Source of the DNA: Augochlora pura
Taxonomy: Eukaryota; Arthropoda; Insecta; Hymenoptera; Halictidae
Direction of reading: 5' to 3'
Assembly (NCBI RefSeq): GCF_028453695.1
Contig: NC_135774.1
Location: 16,988,001 to 17,052,000 of the forward strand
Length of the DNA: 64,000 bases
Part shown: positions 1 through 12,172 of the stretch, one piece after another
Layout: each line of letters begins with the position of its first letter
Numbering within the stretch: the stretch's first letter is position 1
Program-made: the position numbers and the translations under genes
The notes under the pieces: generated by a model
What the model was told of the DNA's origin: nothing
The model's database searches: none
The model's input: the letters and a program-made list of their open reading frames with translations, nothing else

Positions 1-3000
1 AATTTCTTTTCGCTACTTCTCAATTCTTCAACATACTTTTAAATTCTGATGTGTGCTTTATGATTTTCCAATACAATTTAAAAATCATATTAATTATTTC
101 GTATAGAGCTAAAACAATAGTTACTAATGCAATTACTGGCATTTTAATGAAAATTTCTTTTGCATTGAAAACACGTTTCGTAAACATCTTACGGTATGGA
201 AAATGATTGAACAAACGCAGAAAATATTTCTTCCGAGATCCGAAGAAACTTTCTAACAGTTCTACAGAGATTTTCACGATCTTGTAAATATTGCACAAAA
301 AAACACAAACGCGATTCCTGATGAAATTTTTTCGTTTCACAACGCTTTGTTTCTTCCATGACAGCTGCATTCCGTTTCTGTTTTCCGTTAAATGCTGCCC
401 GTATTGTTTCATATTTCAAGCGGTAGATAATTATCCCGAATTAAATGAAGCCGACTGAAATAGCACTGTTCGTTTGGAAATTGATAACAGCTATTAAAAC
501 GTGTGATCTGGGTAATGTTGGTTCGAAGACACACACGATCGGGAGGGAAACGATCGCTGTTAATAGTTCATTCACTCGACGATTTCGCTGTGTAATTCTC
601 ATCGAATTGATCTAAATATACGGCATGTAATCTAAATATACTAAGCCTGTATCGTCTACGCCAACGAATTGTGGTCGAAGACCGTCCATACCGAATTCTT
701 TTGATGAACGTTTGTATTTAACGATCGGGATCGACCGATTCGTAACCCGTGGCACGGAAAAATGGACATGTCTAAAATGTCACCGATTCATTACACCTCT
801 CGGATTTCCCGTCCACGAGTGGAAATAAATATATCATTCTTGATCGATAGCTTTTAAACGTATCGCCTCAATCGCGCCAGTTAAAAAATATTCTGACCAA
901 GGTCTTTTCCGACGAACCCGCCCCGCGCTGGAAAGGCAGCAGGGCCAAAGGCTGACAAATGGAAGGGCATTAAACCGAATAGGCTCGACCGTCAAATAAT
1001 AGATAACTCGGGAGCATGCAATAGAAAGAGACGTGTCACATCAAGACGTGTTTCTTCAAGTTCTTTGTCATCCTGAAAGCAGCTAGGTTTCCAAACACTT
1101 ACACCGGTTTCGGACACTACAATTTAAATTATATTTAATTATATTTAATAATAATAATGTTTAATATTACATATATATTTTTTAAATGTATATTATCAAA
1201 TAATTAAATTATATTTAAATTACAGTGTTACTATTTTTTACAAAATTAAACTAGTAAATTAAAAAGTAATTTGACTCTTTTAGTACGTCGTAACTTTTAG
1301 ATGAAAGCTACACAAATACTAAACCTTCCGAGTCCGAAGAATGAGTGATGTGTGTTGCTTCATAAATTTATTTAATCGTTTTCTATGAAATGGTTTTTAT
1401 AATGTCAGGAACTGTCTAATAAAAAATGTAAAGGCGGTCTAGTTGAACTCAAAGATTGAAACTTGTTATTTGAATATCAAGTTTCTGGCAACTAATTCAA
1501 ATTTACAACGAACATATCTAAAAAGGGTACTTTGAACAATATGCTGAGATAAATTGATAAATACAATCGTAAACGATGCTAAGCGTAATTAACTAATTTT
1601 TCAGTCAGTAAAGACCGCAATTCAGCTATTAATGAATATAAATTACACCATAATATAATATAAACTATAATTATCTTAGTATAAGTTACAATTTTTATTA
1701 CAATCCATTAAATGCTTTTTCATGTCCATACCTTTGCGAGTTAAATTAAATAATGTCAGAATTTGGTTCAGTTTACTCTTATTATTACTGCTCTAATTCT
1801 ATTTATTTCATGATCTTCCACTTGGTTACATTTATTATGTTTCTTAGTAAATTGCGAATTTTTATGCAAAATAAAATTCGCCAATTTTCTTCCTTCGAAT
1901 TTTCTTCCTTTCTTTAATTATCTAAGCTAGTTCATAAATTAATTTATCAGTTCTTCATTTAAGCGGTCCTTGGGTTTTTTAAATATATTTATTGTCTTTG
2001 ATCTTGTTTACCCATTTTTGTCATAAATGCATAAAATCGATAATATGATTATTAAACAATCAATGCCGAAGGTATTCTTTGAGCGGACACTTTTGGTATC
2101 GACCAGAAAAAGATTTATTGGGTGTCTGTTCGCAGCGCTTAGGTAAGCTTAATTTCTGTGGCACATGTTATAAACGTTAAGCTGTCGCTTCCGATAAATT
2201 AAAACTTATTGTTCTTTAATCCCTGAACTGCACAGAGGGTAGATTGTTCGCAGATGTTGCCGCCATAAGATTAAAATACTGTACAGCGTAAACCGCCGGT
2301 ATAAAAAAAGTTTCGCATCCCATTCGAACTCCACCGGAAGCATCATTCCAACAACTGTACTCCCCTACATTAAACAAGTTATTTTAATTTGATTACGAAC
2401 AGCATTAAATCTCGGGACGAGCGGAAAGTTGATCTCGCCGAATGGGTAAAATATTGCTATCAAATTGAAACTTTACAGAACGTTTCGAAATTGCGTTCTA
2501 ATTTTTTATTCGTCTCATCTGCTTTGCAATTACATACTTCACTCCGCGAGTTTATTTGACGTACAAAGCGGTGTAAATCCAGCTTCAACGTAAAATTAGT
2601 ACAGATATTAAATGTAGCAGGAGGTTGTAATTTCTACAAGGAAATTCCCATGCTGTAAATTATAAGGACCGAAATAAGAGCATCACGAAATTTCATCCCT
2701 TCATTTTATTCCATTCCTTGCGCTTGTATTTAATGAAAATGCATAAAAATTCAGAATTTAATCATTCGTTTGTCCAAATTTTCAAGTTCTTCGGAAAATC
2801 GCGATTGTCAGAAATGTCCGTTGCACAGAAGTAAAGCTCTCAGAGTCTTTGCTACCCTCCTTTAAGAAAAAATTTCATCTCACGAAGATGCTTCACTGAA
2901 ATAAAGTTTGAAGTGAACATAGAGATCGGTGTAATTCTAATCGAAACTACGAGTGCCCGGTCAAACATAGAAATCCAATAACAATTTCAATTTAAAACTC

Positions 3001-3616
3001 TCGCCTTTGTGTCAGTCTTTCCAGGTGTAAAAAGAGGTATTTCGGACAACAACAAAATATTTTTCACTCAATATCGCGCGTACCATACAATTTTTTTGCC
3101 TTTTTTCGTTGCCACTCTTTCATAACTCGTGTTCATAGGATTAAGTAGATTATATCCACGGATAATGGAGAATATTTGCATGAGCAACAATTGAACAAGT
3201 TAGTCAAACAGTATCGCGAACCATCCGCACATCCGACTTCCGGGGGTTTACTTCCATTATTATTGCTAAATTGCGGATGTTTATACAATTTCAAATTAAG
3301 CGAACGCTTCTTTTCTTTATAAACTATTCCAATGTATACAGAGCGCTATAAAAAGATGTAATAACAATTTTATGGCTATTCTTAACGTTTATTATTCATC
3401 CTTGTCCTTTATTCATCCTAGCGTCTGTTATTCTTTATGAAATTAAAATACAACTCATATAACTTTAATCAACAAAGTGTAATTAATTAAGCAAATTGAT
3501 GATTAAATAATAGTCTAGCTGCGCTAAATTGCGACCTAGAAATATCACTCTAGCAACATTAGTTTTGTTGTAATAATTCTGTTAATCACTATAAATATTT
3601 TTAATTTTTAATTTTG
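1..3616. other. Non-coding stretch, no gene recognised
   Basis: Nothing in this stretch resembles a known protein. The longest reading frame is 130 codons on the minus strand (20-412). It is rich in Lys, Phe and Ile, as chance frames in AT-rich DNA are, and I do not call it. Positions 1118-1260 are almost pure A+T low-complexity sequence. Two copies of a short dispersed motif lie at 1849-1881 and 3266-3297. Confidence 0.6.
1849..1881 (+). repeat. Copy of dispersed ~35-bp motif (AGACTGCGGAT..TTTATGCA)
   Basis: ATTGCGAATTTTTATGCAAA followed by ATAAAATTCG matches the consensus TTAGACTGCGGAT-n-TTTATGCA-AAATAAAA, which recurs across the window in both orientations. Confidence 0.4.
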
Positions 3617-3740
3617 TATTTTATATTTCAGATTTATATTTTATTACTATATTTTATATTTCAAATTTATATTTTAATACTGTATTTTATATTTGAGATT
3701 TATAATTTAATAATGTATTTTATATTTCAATATTATATTC
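3617..3740. repeat. 33-bp AT-rich minisatellite, about 4 units
   Basis: Units start at 3617, 3650, 3683 and 3716, exactly 33 bp apart. Each begins TATTTTATATTT and is followed by a variant of CA(G/A)ATTTATATTTTAATA. The last unit decays after about 25 bp. The spacing is seen directly in the sequence; no function is suggested. Confidence 0.8.
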
Positions 3741-4954
3741 TACATCTTATTTAAATCTATATTTTAAGTAAGGAATTTGTTTACACTGGACAGCATATAA
3801 AATATTTTTTTACATCATTGGAATTGAAAAAAACTATTTAAACGGTTACCATTAGTTATTTATTCTATATATTATACTGTTAGCGAACGCATTAATAATG
3901 CAAGTACGAATGCATACGAAGGTTATAAGGAAAAAGACGCGGGCTACGCGAGCTATGAACGTCTCCGAGAAAAATGCATAGAAGCAGTGAATAACAGTAT
4001 GCAAAAGGGTAATCTGATTGAAGTCTATCCGTCATAAAAGTAAAAAATGCCTTGTATGTCTCGGGGGACTCTAGAATATCAAAGGGATGTCGCGATGCCT
4101 TTATGTTAGAGAGCATTTTTTCTTGTTGTCGTTCCGAGCGCCTACATCCCGAGAATTCTTGGCACGGTAGGATTACGTTGTTATGTAAACAACTGATCAA
4201 TTTTAAGTCTACCATGTCCCTTTGTCACACTAGACTACCAATTCAAGGGTCAGGAAGGTTCAGAAGGTTCGCCACTTATGAAGTGTCTGTAAGAGAGTCT
4301 ACGCAATTCATAGTTTATCATTGTTATTGTCAATTGAATCTTTGAACTTCTGACAAATCGTTTGAAATCATTAAGATTGTTATATTTCTTATCATATATT
4401 TTTACATATTTTCATAATAAGCCGCCAGCCATTATAATCTTGTGCAATCGATGCAGTATTTGTAACGAATGTAGTTACAGATAGTTTGATCGTAAGTCTG
4501 CAGATTTTCTGCAGTTACAATAAAAATGGGTAGATCAAATGCAAAATAGTAAAAAAATTGAAGATAATTCGTTAACATTATTGTATCGTTGCCAATTTTT
4601 ATTTTGCATAAATATCTGGAGTCTATTGATTAGTATTATCTATTGTTATCTATTATACACTATTATCTTAATTATGGAAATTTTTGATTAATGTGGTTTC
4701 AAATAGTTTTAACTAGAATATTGTAATTATAGAAGCTCTCTGCAAATCACTATGTTAAAAACCGCATTGCATTGATAGCAGTGTTCGTTTGTGCAAACGA
4801 ATGACAATAAATTAGATAGAGGCACATATGATAATAGCGATATGATAATTTACCGAATGTTAAATATCCGATGTCATCCGAACAATAAGGTTGCTTAATA
4901 GCCACAGTCAATCAATTTAGGTAAATCTTATATAATTGAGTAAATATTACTCTT
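3741..4954. other. Non-coding stretch
   Basis: Two overlapping frames of about 100 codons lie on opposite strands at 3892-4215 (minus) and 4052-4345 (plus). Neither resembles a known family and each shadows the other. A minus-strand copy of the dispersed AGACTGCGGAT-like motif is at 4590-4628. Confidence 0.5.
4590..4628 (-). repeat. Copy of dispersed ~35-bp motif
   Basis: On the minus strand this reads AGACTCCAGATATTTATGCA followed by AAATAAAAATTG. It is among the closest copies to the consensus over its second half. Confidence 0.45.
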
Positions 4955-5055
4955 AGGTAAATATTATATACTTGAGTATTCCAGGTAAAAATATTATATA
5001 CTTGAGTATTCCAGGTATAAATATTTTATACTTGAGTATTCCAGGTATAGAATAC
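4955..5055. repeat. ~30-bp minisatellite, 3-4 units
   Basis: Units begin AGGTA at 4955, 4983, 5013 and 5043, and each full unit ends in CTTGAGTATTCC. An earlier, more diverged unit begins near 4918 (AGGTAAATCTTATATAATTG). The 30-bp spacing between the later units is exact. Confidence 0.8.
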
Positions 5056-6785
5056 CTAGAACGGGAACTTTTGCCTAGCAGTGTACTCCCATTTACGCGT
5101 TAGCCAAATCACGAAATTAATTGACCGCGGCTGATCGACGATAGAACAAATGATATATTACTATTATCAATTTCCTGCACAATTATTGTGGCTTACCAAA
5201 ACGATCGATTAACTTGGTGCTCCATAATAAAGGGAGCTGCTTCATTACACAGCTAAAGGCGCCATGATAACTGAAACGTTTTGTTACTTCCCCCCGGACG
5301 GTTCTTCCAATTTAATGGCGCTAAATTGGAAGTAATAACGGGAACAATAGCGATTAAAATGATTTAATCGGTAATTCGTATTAGCCAGAGAAACGCTTCA
5401 GACATAAATTACGAAAGATGCGCGAGATACGTCCACGAAAAATTACGAACGATACGGATCGGAATGTAGTGTCTATTCACCGGGACGAATATATCTCGGC
5501 TGAATTCAACGTTTCATAAATGTTCCGGGTGTCCGATAAGATGGGGGATCGCGTGAAATTAGAATGTGCCCCCCCCCCCCCCTACGCGAGGCGGTTTTTA
5601 TCCCTCGTTACGAGCATCGTTCCATTAAGATTAGATTCGTTCTTCCATCGATCATCTTTCTTACGCGCAGTTATGACGAACGTACTAACCGGAAGAAAAA
5701 TTGTTCCGCGGGTAATTCTCATTTGATCGATCAACCTTATCAAGCGCCGCAAATTCCTTTGATTTCTACACGCGGTGGAAACTAAAATACGCGGTGCACG
5801 ACGATCAATCACAGAATAATCATAATTCATGCAAATCCGGTTTATTTAATCTAATAATAACAAGCAGTTCGTAACAGACGTAGGTGTAATTATGTTCGAA
5901 TAGCCGGTTCGACGATTACGGAATAAAAGGGTTAACACGATTTGGAATCCCGCCAATTCCACGTTCTAATGCACCGCAATCTACAATTGGTGTGACAGTT
6001 GTCCGTTCGATTCGAAAGGTATAACTACACTACAGATCTTTATGTGAAATAAATATCTTCTAATTTCATTTTTTAGAAGAGATATAAAGTAAATATGTAC
6101 TTTTCCTTGAATCATTTCAGCAAGTCGGAAGTACCGTAGTTTGTCTAATGTTTCCACATTTTTATTTAATTAGAATCCATAACTTATGCGCATAACTGTG
6201 AATACCAAGAAATTAGTTGCAATCTAAAAAGGAAAACGCCTTAAAAAGCATCCGTTTACGAAAATTACAAAATACAGCAGGACTTCAAGGAAACCAAAAA
6301 GAACATTGAGTACAAATTATTTTACATTACTGAGTGCCAAAATATGTTCTCTTAAATAATAAATTTACAAAACGTTGATAGATACCATCTATTATTTACA
6401 GATTACAAATTCTCACGGTTATTGAACAATCTATCAACAAACCATTATTCATCTTCGCCTATCCAACAAACAGATAACGCGTTAACAGACAATATGTTAA
6501 CATTCCTATGTAAACTTTCAACAATTTTTCAATGTTATTAGCCATGTACTATCTTTTATTTACATAATTTACATGGGGTGTTATTTAGGGGTGAGTTTCG
6601 AATAAAGAACACATCTCGTACAAGAGAACATCTCGCATGCATAGATATTACTTGTAACTAAACTGAATAGTACAACTCGAGGACTCGTGCCACAGGATCA
6701 TAAATAACGGCGACATGTAACCGGTTCCCATTTAAATGGCCCCCGTGCACTGTCTCATAGCGCGGAATAGAGTCTGAATAATTCA
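5056..6785. other. Non-coding stretch
   Basis: No recognisable coding region. Overlapping frames at 5520-5830 surround a 14-base cytosine run and are not credible as genes. Confidence 0.5.
5569..5582. repeat. Poly-C run (14 C)
   Basis: An uninterrupted run of 14 cytosines in otherwise AT-rich DNA. It may be polymorphic or length-erroneous in the assembly. Confidence 0.95.
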
Positions 6786-6900
6786 ATGGTAAACAAAATT
6801 GTCAAAGTCGCTGTTTCTCGTCGCAGTATTTCAAACAGTTGCGGTCTACGCAGACTTCAGCGGCCGGGTTGTAAATCCAGCGGCGGCCCGGATGACCGAG
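6786..6900 (+). other. Candidate 5' exon ending at a strong splice donor
   Basis: A patch clearly richer in G+C and CpG than its surroundings (about 6720-7140) contains GATGACCGAG|GTAAGAAAGG, a near-consensus 5' splice site with its cut after 6900. The arrangement of GC-rich island plus donor is what a promoter and first exon look like in compact insect genes. There is no TATA box or initiator I would insist on, and no downstream exon I can identify, so the 5' limit given is nominal (an ATG at 6786). If real, this would be the first exon of a plus-strand gene whose remaining exons lie in or beyond this window. It may also be a chance match. Confidence 0.25.
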
Positions 6901-8401
6901 GTAAGAAAGGAACACGTGAAAGGGTTTTCGTGTCCTGGGTGATCGGTGATCGGGTAGCGCGGTTAGGGGAACGAACGAATGCTCGAAAGGGTTGGAGGGT
7001 ACACGAGTAGTCTAACCGGGGGATGTCGAGACAGCTGGATGCGCGGAAGTTCAGGTGTCGGATGGTAGTAAATCTCGCTATCTAAACGAATCCAGGACCA
7101 TGCCGCATCGTGCACTTGGTACCAGGTGAAGTACGCTTCGGGTGTTGATCATATGTGTTGGTGCGCCACGCGTGCACCTATTTATGGACAGGTAGGACTG
7201 GCTGAGATTCATGCGGAATTGAATAGAAATTTAGTTCCGTGAGGCGGCGAATCTGCATTCGACAAAGGCTGGTTGTTTCGTCGAATTTCGACAGGGAATT
7301 GCACTATTTGATTTTACAGTCAACACTTTCGCGACGGAACACGTAGTTCTACGTAATTTTGAACTCTTTAACTGAATACAATGATAGAAAAATCAATGAT
7401 GCAATGGTACAAGAATGAACGTTTCCATAATTAGACTGCGAATCGTTACGCAAAATAATTGTTTGTACCAGTTGCAAAACATAAGAACCGATTACAAGTT
7501 AGTTACATTAGTGATGACTCTAAGGCGCCATTAAAAATTGTTACAGTTCGTTTTAAGATAATTTTAACATTACAAGTTTATGTTTAAAAAACTGTTGAAA
7601 ATGTAAAAATCAATTTCATTGCGTGTATGTATTATAATTAATCAATTAAAAAATATATATATGTATAAAATATACATAATAGAAATCTTATAGGTTGAAA
7701 AAGCTATTTTGGATTTTGAATTAAAATGGCGTCGACTGCAAAGGTCTAATACATCACATTCTCAGTTTCTTTTACCATCTTCATTGTTTTAAATTATGTC
7801 TCTACTCATCTTTTCGCAATCTATTTATAATGAACAATAAAACATCGATGTCTATTATACAAATTCGGTATTTTAGCTTCAAAACTGCTAAATTTCGATT
7901 CACATTTGTAGACCTTCCGTAACTCACATTATATTTTCTCCTCATCCTTTCAGATTTTTCCATTTCGTGACTTCCCCTAACTTCTTCCGCAATATCTTCT
8001 ATCTCTAATGTTTTCTTCCAAGGTCTCGAGCCAGTCGACTGTCCTCGAACTATATTTACCAACCAGACCCTCACCAACCCCTCCACTATCTCTCTCTCTC
8101 TTTATGACTTTGTCACTTTCTCTCATTTTCTCTTCCTTTCGATTCCTTCATTGGTTATCTCGTCTCATCATATTTCCGTCCTTCAGTCCCTTTTCCATGC
8201 TTTTATACAGCTAGCATTTGTGCCCTAGGGGTAGCATCCGGTTCAATGTACTATGACATTGTCATTCTCTTCGTCGATCTTGATAATTCTTGTTATTGCA
8301 AGCTAGCTTCTAATCTTCAGTAATCTTGCTCAAATGGTCATCACCTTATAATAATTCAGTTGGTAATTAATTGAGGTAATGCCACATACGAATGGTTAAA
8401 C
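6901..8401. other. Non-coding stretch
   Basis: The GC-rich patch continues to about 7140 and then becomes AT-rich. A CT-rich tract (CTCTCTCTCTCTC) lies at 8088-8102. A copy of the dispersed motif is at 7429-7463. No protein-like frame. Confidence 0.5.
7429..7463 (+). repeat. Copy of dispersed ~35-bp motif
   Basis: AATTAGACTGCGAATCGTTA followed by CGCAAAATAATTGTT. It matches the consensus TTAGACTGCGGAT-n-TTTATGCAAAATAA with few changes. Confidence 0.5.
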
Positions 8402-8405
8402 TTAA

Positions 8406-8648
8406 CCCCTTGCAGTACTTTTATCTTCGCAGTTACAATGATTAAATAATTTTCGATTGGAATAATTTCTGAGAGGAGAAATAAAATTAATATTTATAGT
8501 GTGCTTGCAGTTACTTCAGCGCTTAAATATTAGTGGCAAAAAGACAGAATTTTATTTCGACTTAAAAAGACGAAATAACATTCATACTTAACAGTTTATT
8601 GTTAGAAATTATAATCACGAGTCAGACTCGTCAAAGTACGGCAAGTGG
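8406..8648. mobile_element. TTAA-flanked MITE, 243 bp (family A, hairpin at right end)
   Basis: TTAA lies on both sides (8402-8405 and 8649-8652). The ends are inverted repeats: CCCCTTGCAGTACTTT on the left and, on the minus strand from the right, CCACTTGCCGTACTTTGACG. A palindrome, ACGAGTCAGACTCGT, sits at 8617-8631, about 16 bp from the right end. The element aligns over much of its length with the reverse complement of the copy at 28062. TTAA target duplication and short inverted ends are the hallmarks of piggyBac-type transposition. It has no coding capacity and would need a transposase in trans. Confidence 0.85.
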
Positions 8649-8652
8649 TTAA

Positions 8653-11466
8653 TACGTGCTGAATTTAATTAATCAAATATGATATAAAATATAAATACAA
8701 ATTTATATTTATATTTTATACAAATTGCAGTATTGAATTTGTTTAGATTTTTCTCAATTCTTATATTAATATATGTTTGGATGAAAAAATTTATTGAATG
8801 GTTTCCGGTGGATTATAATTTTAATAATTGTAGAATAAAAATTGTCGAATCGGTCATTTAACTGGCAATAATACGGTTAGTGTTAAAGATATTTTTAAAA
8901 TAATAATTAAGTGTATGTAAAAGCCTGTATAAATTATTAAAAAATTTAAGTTTTCTCAATAGTTGAGGATGAAACTTGAATTAGTGCCTAATTAATTTCA
9001 GTATTACTTTTATCTTTATATACGACGAGTTTTGTCATTTAATTTGTTGCTATCATTGATGGTAACGTTTCCCATGTATACTATTACAACAGAGATTTGA
9101 TTGGCTAATCGATTACTCTGCACCAGATGTAACACAACAGTATAATCTTATAAGAAATAAGGTTATGCGCATTGTAATCAGCTTTCATTTTTATTATTAT
9201 CCAATTATTATTACTTTTATTATTATATTGAGTCTTTGTATAGAAATTAAAAGGGCATTCAAATCAATGAAGTATCATAACACAAAGAGCTCCGGCATAT
9301 AAAATATTTCTGGAGGTAAAAAATAATTTTGCTAATGGCAAAAACGAATCAATCGAGTGGAATGAAAACATTCGATAAAAGTTTTACTCAAAAGTGTTTC
9401 ATTTTATTTCATTGAACCCGAAAAAAATGTTGAAAATATTCCAACGAGGTGCCCATCTCATTCAAAATCTCATGGATAATCTCATGGCTAAGATAATATT
9501 TTTTCTATTCGAGTTCTCGCGAAATAGCCCATGAAACTTTATATTTGCATGAACATCCGCAGTCTAGTTATTAGATACACACATACTTCCAACAGAGCAA
9601 TAAATCTTATTATCCGAGTGAAATATGGGTAACTCTTGTCTGCAATATCGCAACGCGGTGCATAGAATTACGCGGATAGCTGGGTTTCTCGGGGATGGTA
9701 CCCCAAGACTTGAAATGTTACGCCGCGTATCTGCGCGAGAATAATCTTCGACAGCGGCTCTCGTGCCCGTGTTCGTCCGTGGATGGATACCGACGAGCAA
9801 TTAATACTCTCGAGTATGGAAACGAAGTCTATCGGAAACTAAGAATTCTTGCGGTGCCTTTCGAGCGTGTATCCATCGATCGGTTTTACTTTCAAGAGCA
9901 AACTCGAAGAGCTACTCTCGCTTTAAATCCTCTCAATCCGTTCGCGAACTTTTCTCCTTCTTCCGAATCGCTACTCTTATGCTCTTTATTCGGTTGCGTA
10001 TAGATCTCTGTGACTTTTACGGTACACGTGTGCATTTTTATCTCGGCCGAACGGTTAATTGTGGGAAAACATTATATATTCCTAATGGTACCTAACCATG
10101 AACATGTGAATACATCGAAAGAGCAGAGCAGAGTTAATTGTGCCTCAGAAATTAGTATGAAGCAAAATATTGCTAATAATGTATAACTTCGGCGCAGGAA
10201 TTATTTAATTTCAAGTGTCACTTGCTGGCTGGACCACCGTGCTTGGTACAGGCTTCCTACCGGCTCCTAAAACTATTAAGAGGTTTAAAGATGTAAGTGG
10301 ATTCCACTAATTTCTGAAACTTTGAAGATAAAGGAGAATTCCGTGTTTCTGACTTTTAATATGCTTGGACATCACTGTAAATATTTAGCTGGCGAACAAG
10401 TTGACGGAGCATACACACTGCTAATTAAATCCTTGATTGTTTTCTAACTACTTTAGACTTAAGGACAAGCAAATTAAAGTACGTTACAGTCTCATGTCGG
10501 ACACTGTTACGAAGTTATTGTCGAGTCGGTATCACCGTTAAGTAAATATAGGTAAAGGTATTATTTCGCGGGTAATTGAATACACTTTTGTCGGTGGTAA
10601 TTCATTCTCCAGCCAAAGTCTTTTCCATTGTTGAATTACCGAAAAGTTTAGTAATACGTGCAAGTTTCAGCTTCTACGGTAGACACGGTACCGCTCTCGA
10701 TGAACATGTATATACTCTTTGCACATAGTACATCGCGGTAAGTTCTTAATCATTAATTCGATTGTTTAACTAAGAGACTACGGGTAGACGTTGAACGTGA
10801 AATATGTTTTTCCTGGAGTCTTTTGTTTTCGGCAACTTGAAAGAGTATAGTAAACGTTGCACTTTAAATGACTATCGTAGTCATTATGGCGATCGTTATA
10901 GTATAGAATTAGCGTAAATAATATTTTTAATTTTTTACTTATTCTCTAATTGTGTGTTATTATGTTATACTAAATTGTATGTTAAGATTTTTTTACAATT
11001 TTTGGTCTAAATCGCGACAATACTGTGGTTTTTACATTTTTAATTTGTTGTAACTCATAACATCGTCAACGTAGATTTTGATAAAATTTTCGGGACGCAC
11101 ATTATTTTCCGAGATTTATGAAAGGTATTTTTTAAATTTTAGTTATAGAGTCAAATAACAAAATTAAAAAACGAGTTTTTTATTTTGTCTTTCCAAGTAA
11201 TAACAATATTTAAAAAAGCTAATATCTAAAAAATTTCTGTCAATATCTAAAAAATTTAAAGTGTTCAATTTTAAAACCGTTATTAAGTTTTAAAAGGTGT
11301 ACGAAAACTTTACTGTACCACTGTACTTGCTGAAAGTTTTGTATTCAAATTAAATATAGAGAAAATCGAGTATATACAATATTATTGCAATAATTTTACA
11401 CACTTTCCAAAAAGATTTCAACAGCTGACAATAATTAATAATCTGCATTTACATTACGATTGCTTC
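8653..11466. other. Non-coding stretch
   Basis: No coding region recognised. A 102-codon plus-strand frame at 9695-10003 lies in a CpG-richer patch but has no familiar motif. A copy of the dispersed motif is at 9534-9570. Positions 10735-10745 hold a GTAAGT-type donor-like site (GCG|GTAAGTTC) without supporting exon evidence. Confidence 0.45.
9534..9570 (-). repeat. Copy of dispersed ~35-bp motif
   Basis: Reads ACTAGACTGCGGATGTTCAT on the minus strand, followed by GCAAATATAAAG. It is close to consensus in its first half. Confidence 0.5.
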
Positions 11467-11924
11467 TTATATAAAATTCCTAAATTCTTGTATAAAATTC
11501 CTATATTCATGTAGGAACGTGTATAAATGTGAGAAATATGAATAAAGCAAACGTGACCTTCGCGAACGAGTGAAAAAAGAGCTCGCCCAGGAAGATGGTC
11601 CGCGCATTACCAAACTGTTCAGTAAAAATAAAACGATCGTCCAAACAAGTTCATCAATCCAGAGATCTTGGTGGCGACCTTGGGAATTCATTAGCGTGTA
11701 TCTTCCCTGGAACTGACGCAACATAGTTGTGTCTAATGGACGTTCCAGAAAAACCTCCGCCCCGGTAAAAGCGTCTTTCATCTCGAGATCGAATTCGGGG
11801 GCGTTGCGATTCGTAAACAAATCGGCGAGCAATAGCTCAAATTCCCTCGAGCCTTCGAGGCGTTCCACAAATACGTGTCCTTGCTTGGGCCCTTTGAACC
11901 GAAAGCTTTCGGCGTGCGTCTCGT
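11467..11924 (-). other. Unrecognised open frame, possible old exon
   Basis: The frame is open on the minus strand from about 11930 down to a stop at 11467-11469. The part from about 11920 to 11640 has protein-like composition (for example GHVFVERLEGSREFELLLAD and FDLEMKDAFTGAEVFLERPL), with mixed acidic, aromatic and hydrophobic residues unlike the Lys/Phe/Ile-rich chance frames nearby. There is no ATG close to the start; the track's start would be GTG at 11868. No good splice sites bracket it, and a TTAA MITE is inserted just upstream at 11925. I do not recognise a family. It could be a degraded exon, a relic of an unknown element, or chance. Confidence 0.2.
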
Positions 11925-11928
11925 TTAA

Positions 11929-12172
11929 CCCCTTGCACTATAATAACGAGTCAGACTCGTGACAAAGATTTTATGCAAGATCTACCAAATATTAATATTA
12001 TTAATTTCTCTTAAATCGAAATCGAAATTAATTCTTCTGTTCTCAAAGTTTATAAATGAAAGTAAATAAAAATAACAGAAGAAGCCAAAATTGTTTGGTC
12101 CTATTACGAAAAATATTAAGAACAAATAAGTGCTAATCAAACGCGGCACGAAAAGAGTCGCAGTGCAAGGGG
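11929..12172. mobile_element. TTAA-flanked MITE, 244 bp (family A, hairpin at left end)
   Basis: TTAA lies at 11925-11928 and 12173-12176. The ends read CCCCTTGCACTATAATAACG (left) and, on the minus strand from the right, CCCCTTGCACTGCGACTC. The palindrome ACGAGTCAGACTCGT starts at 11947, about 17 bp from the left end. The length matches the other family A copies almost exactly. The interior is more diverged from them. No coding capacity. Confidence 0.88.

Noticed and set aside
20..412. 130-codon minus-strand frame at the window start
   Set aside because: Lys/Phe/Ile-rich composition typical of chance frames in AT-rich DNA, no recognisable motif, no splice support.
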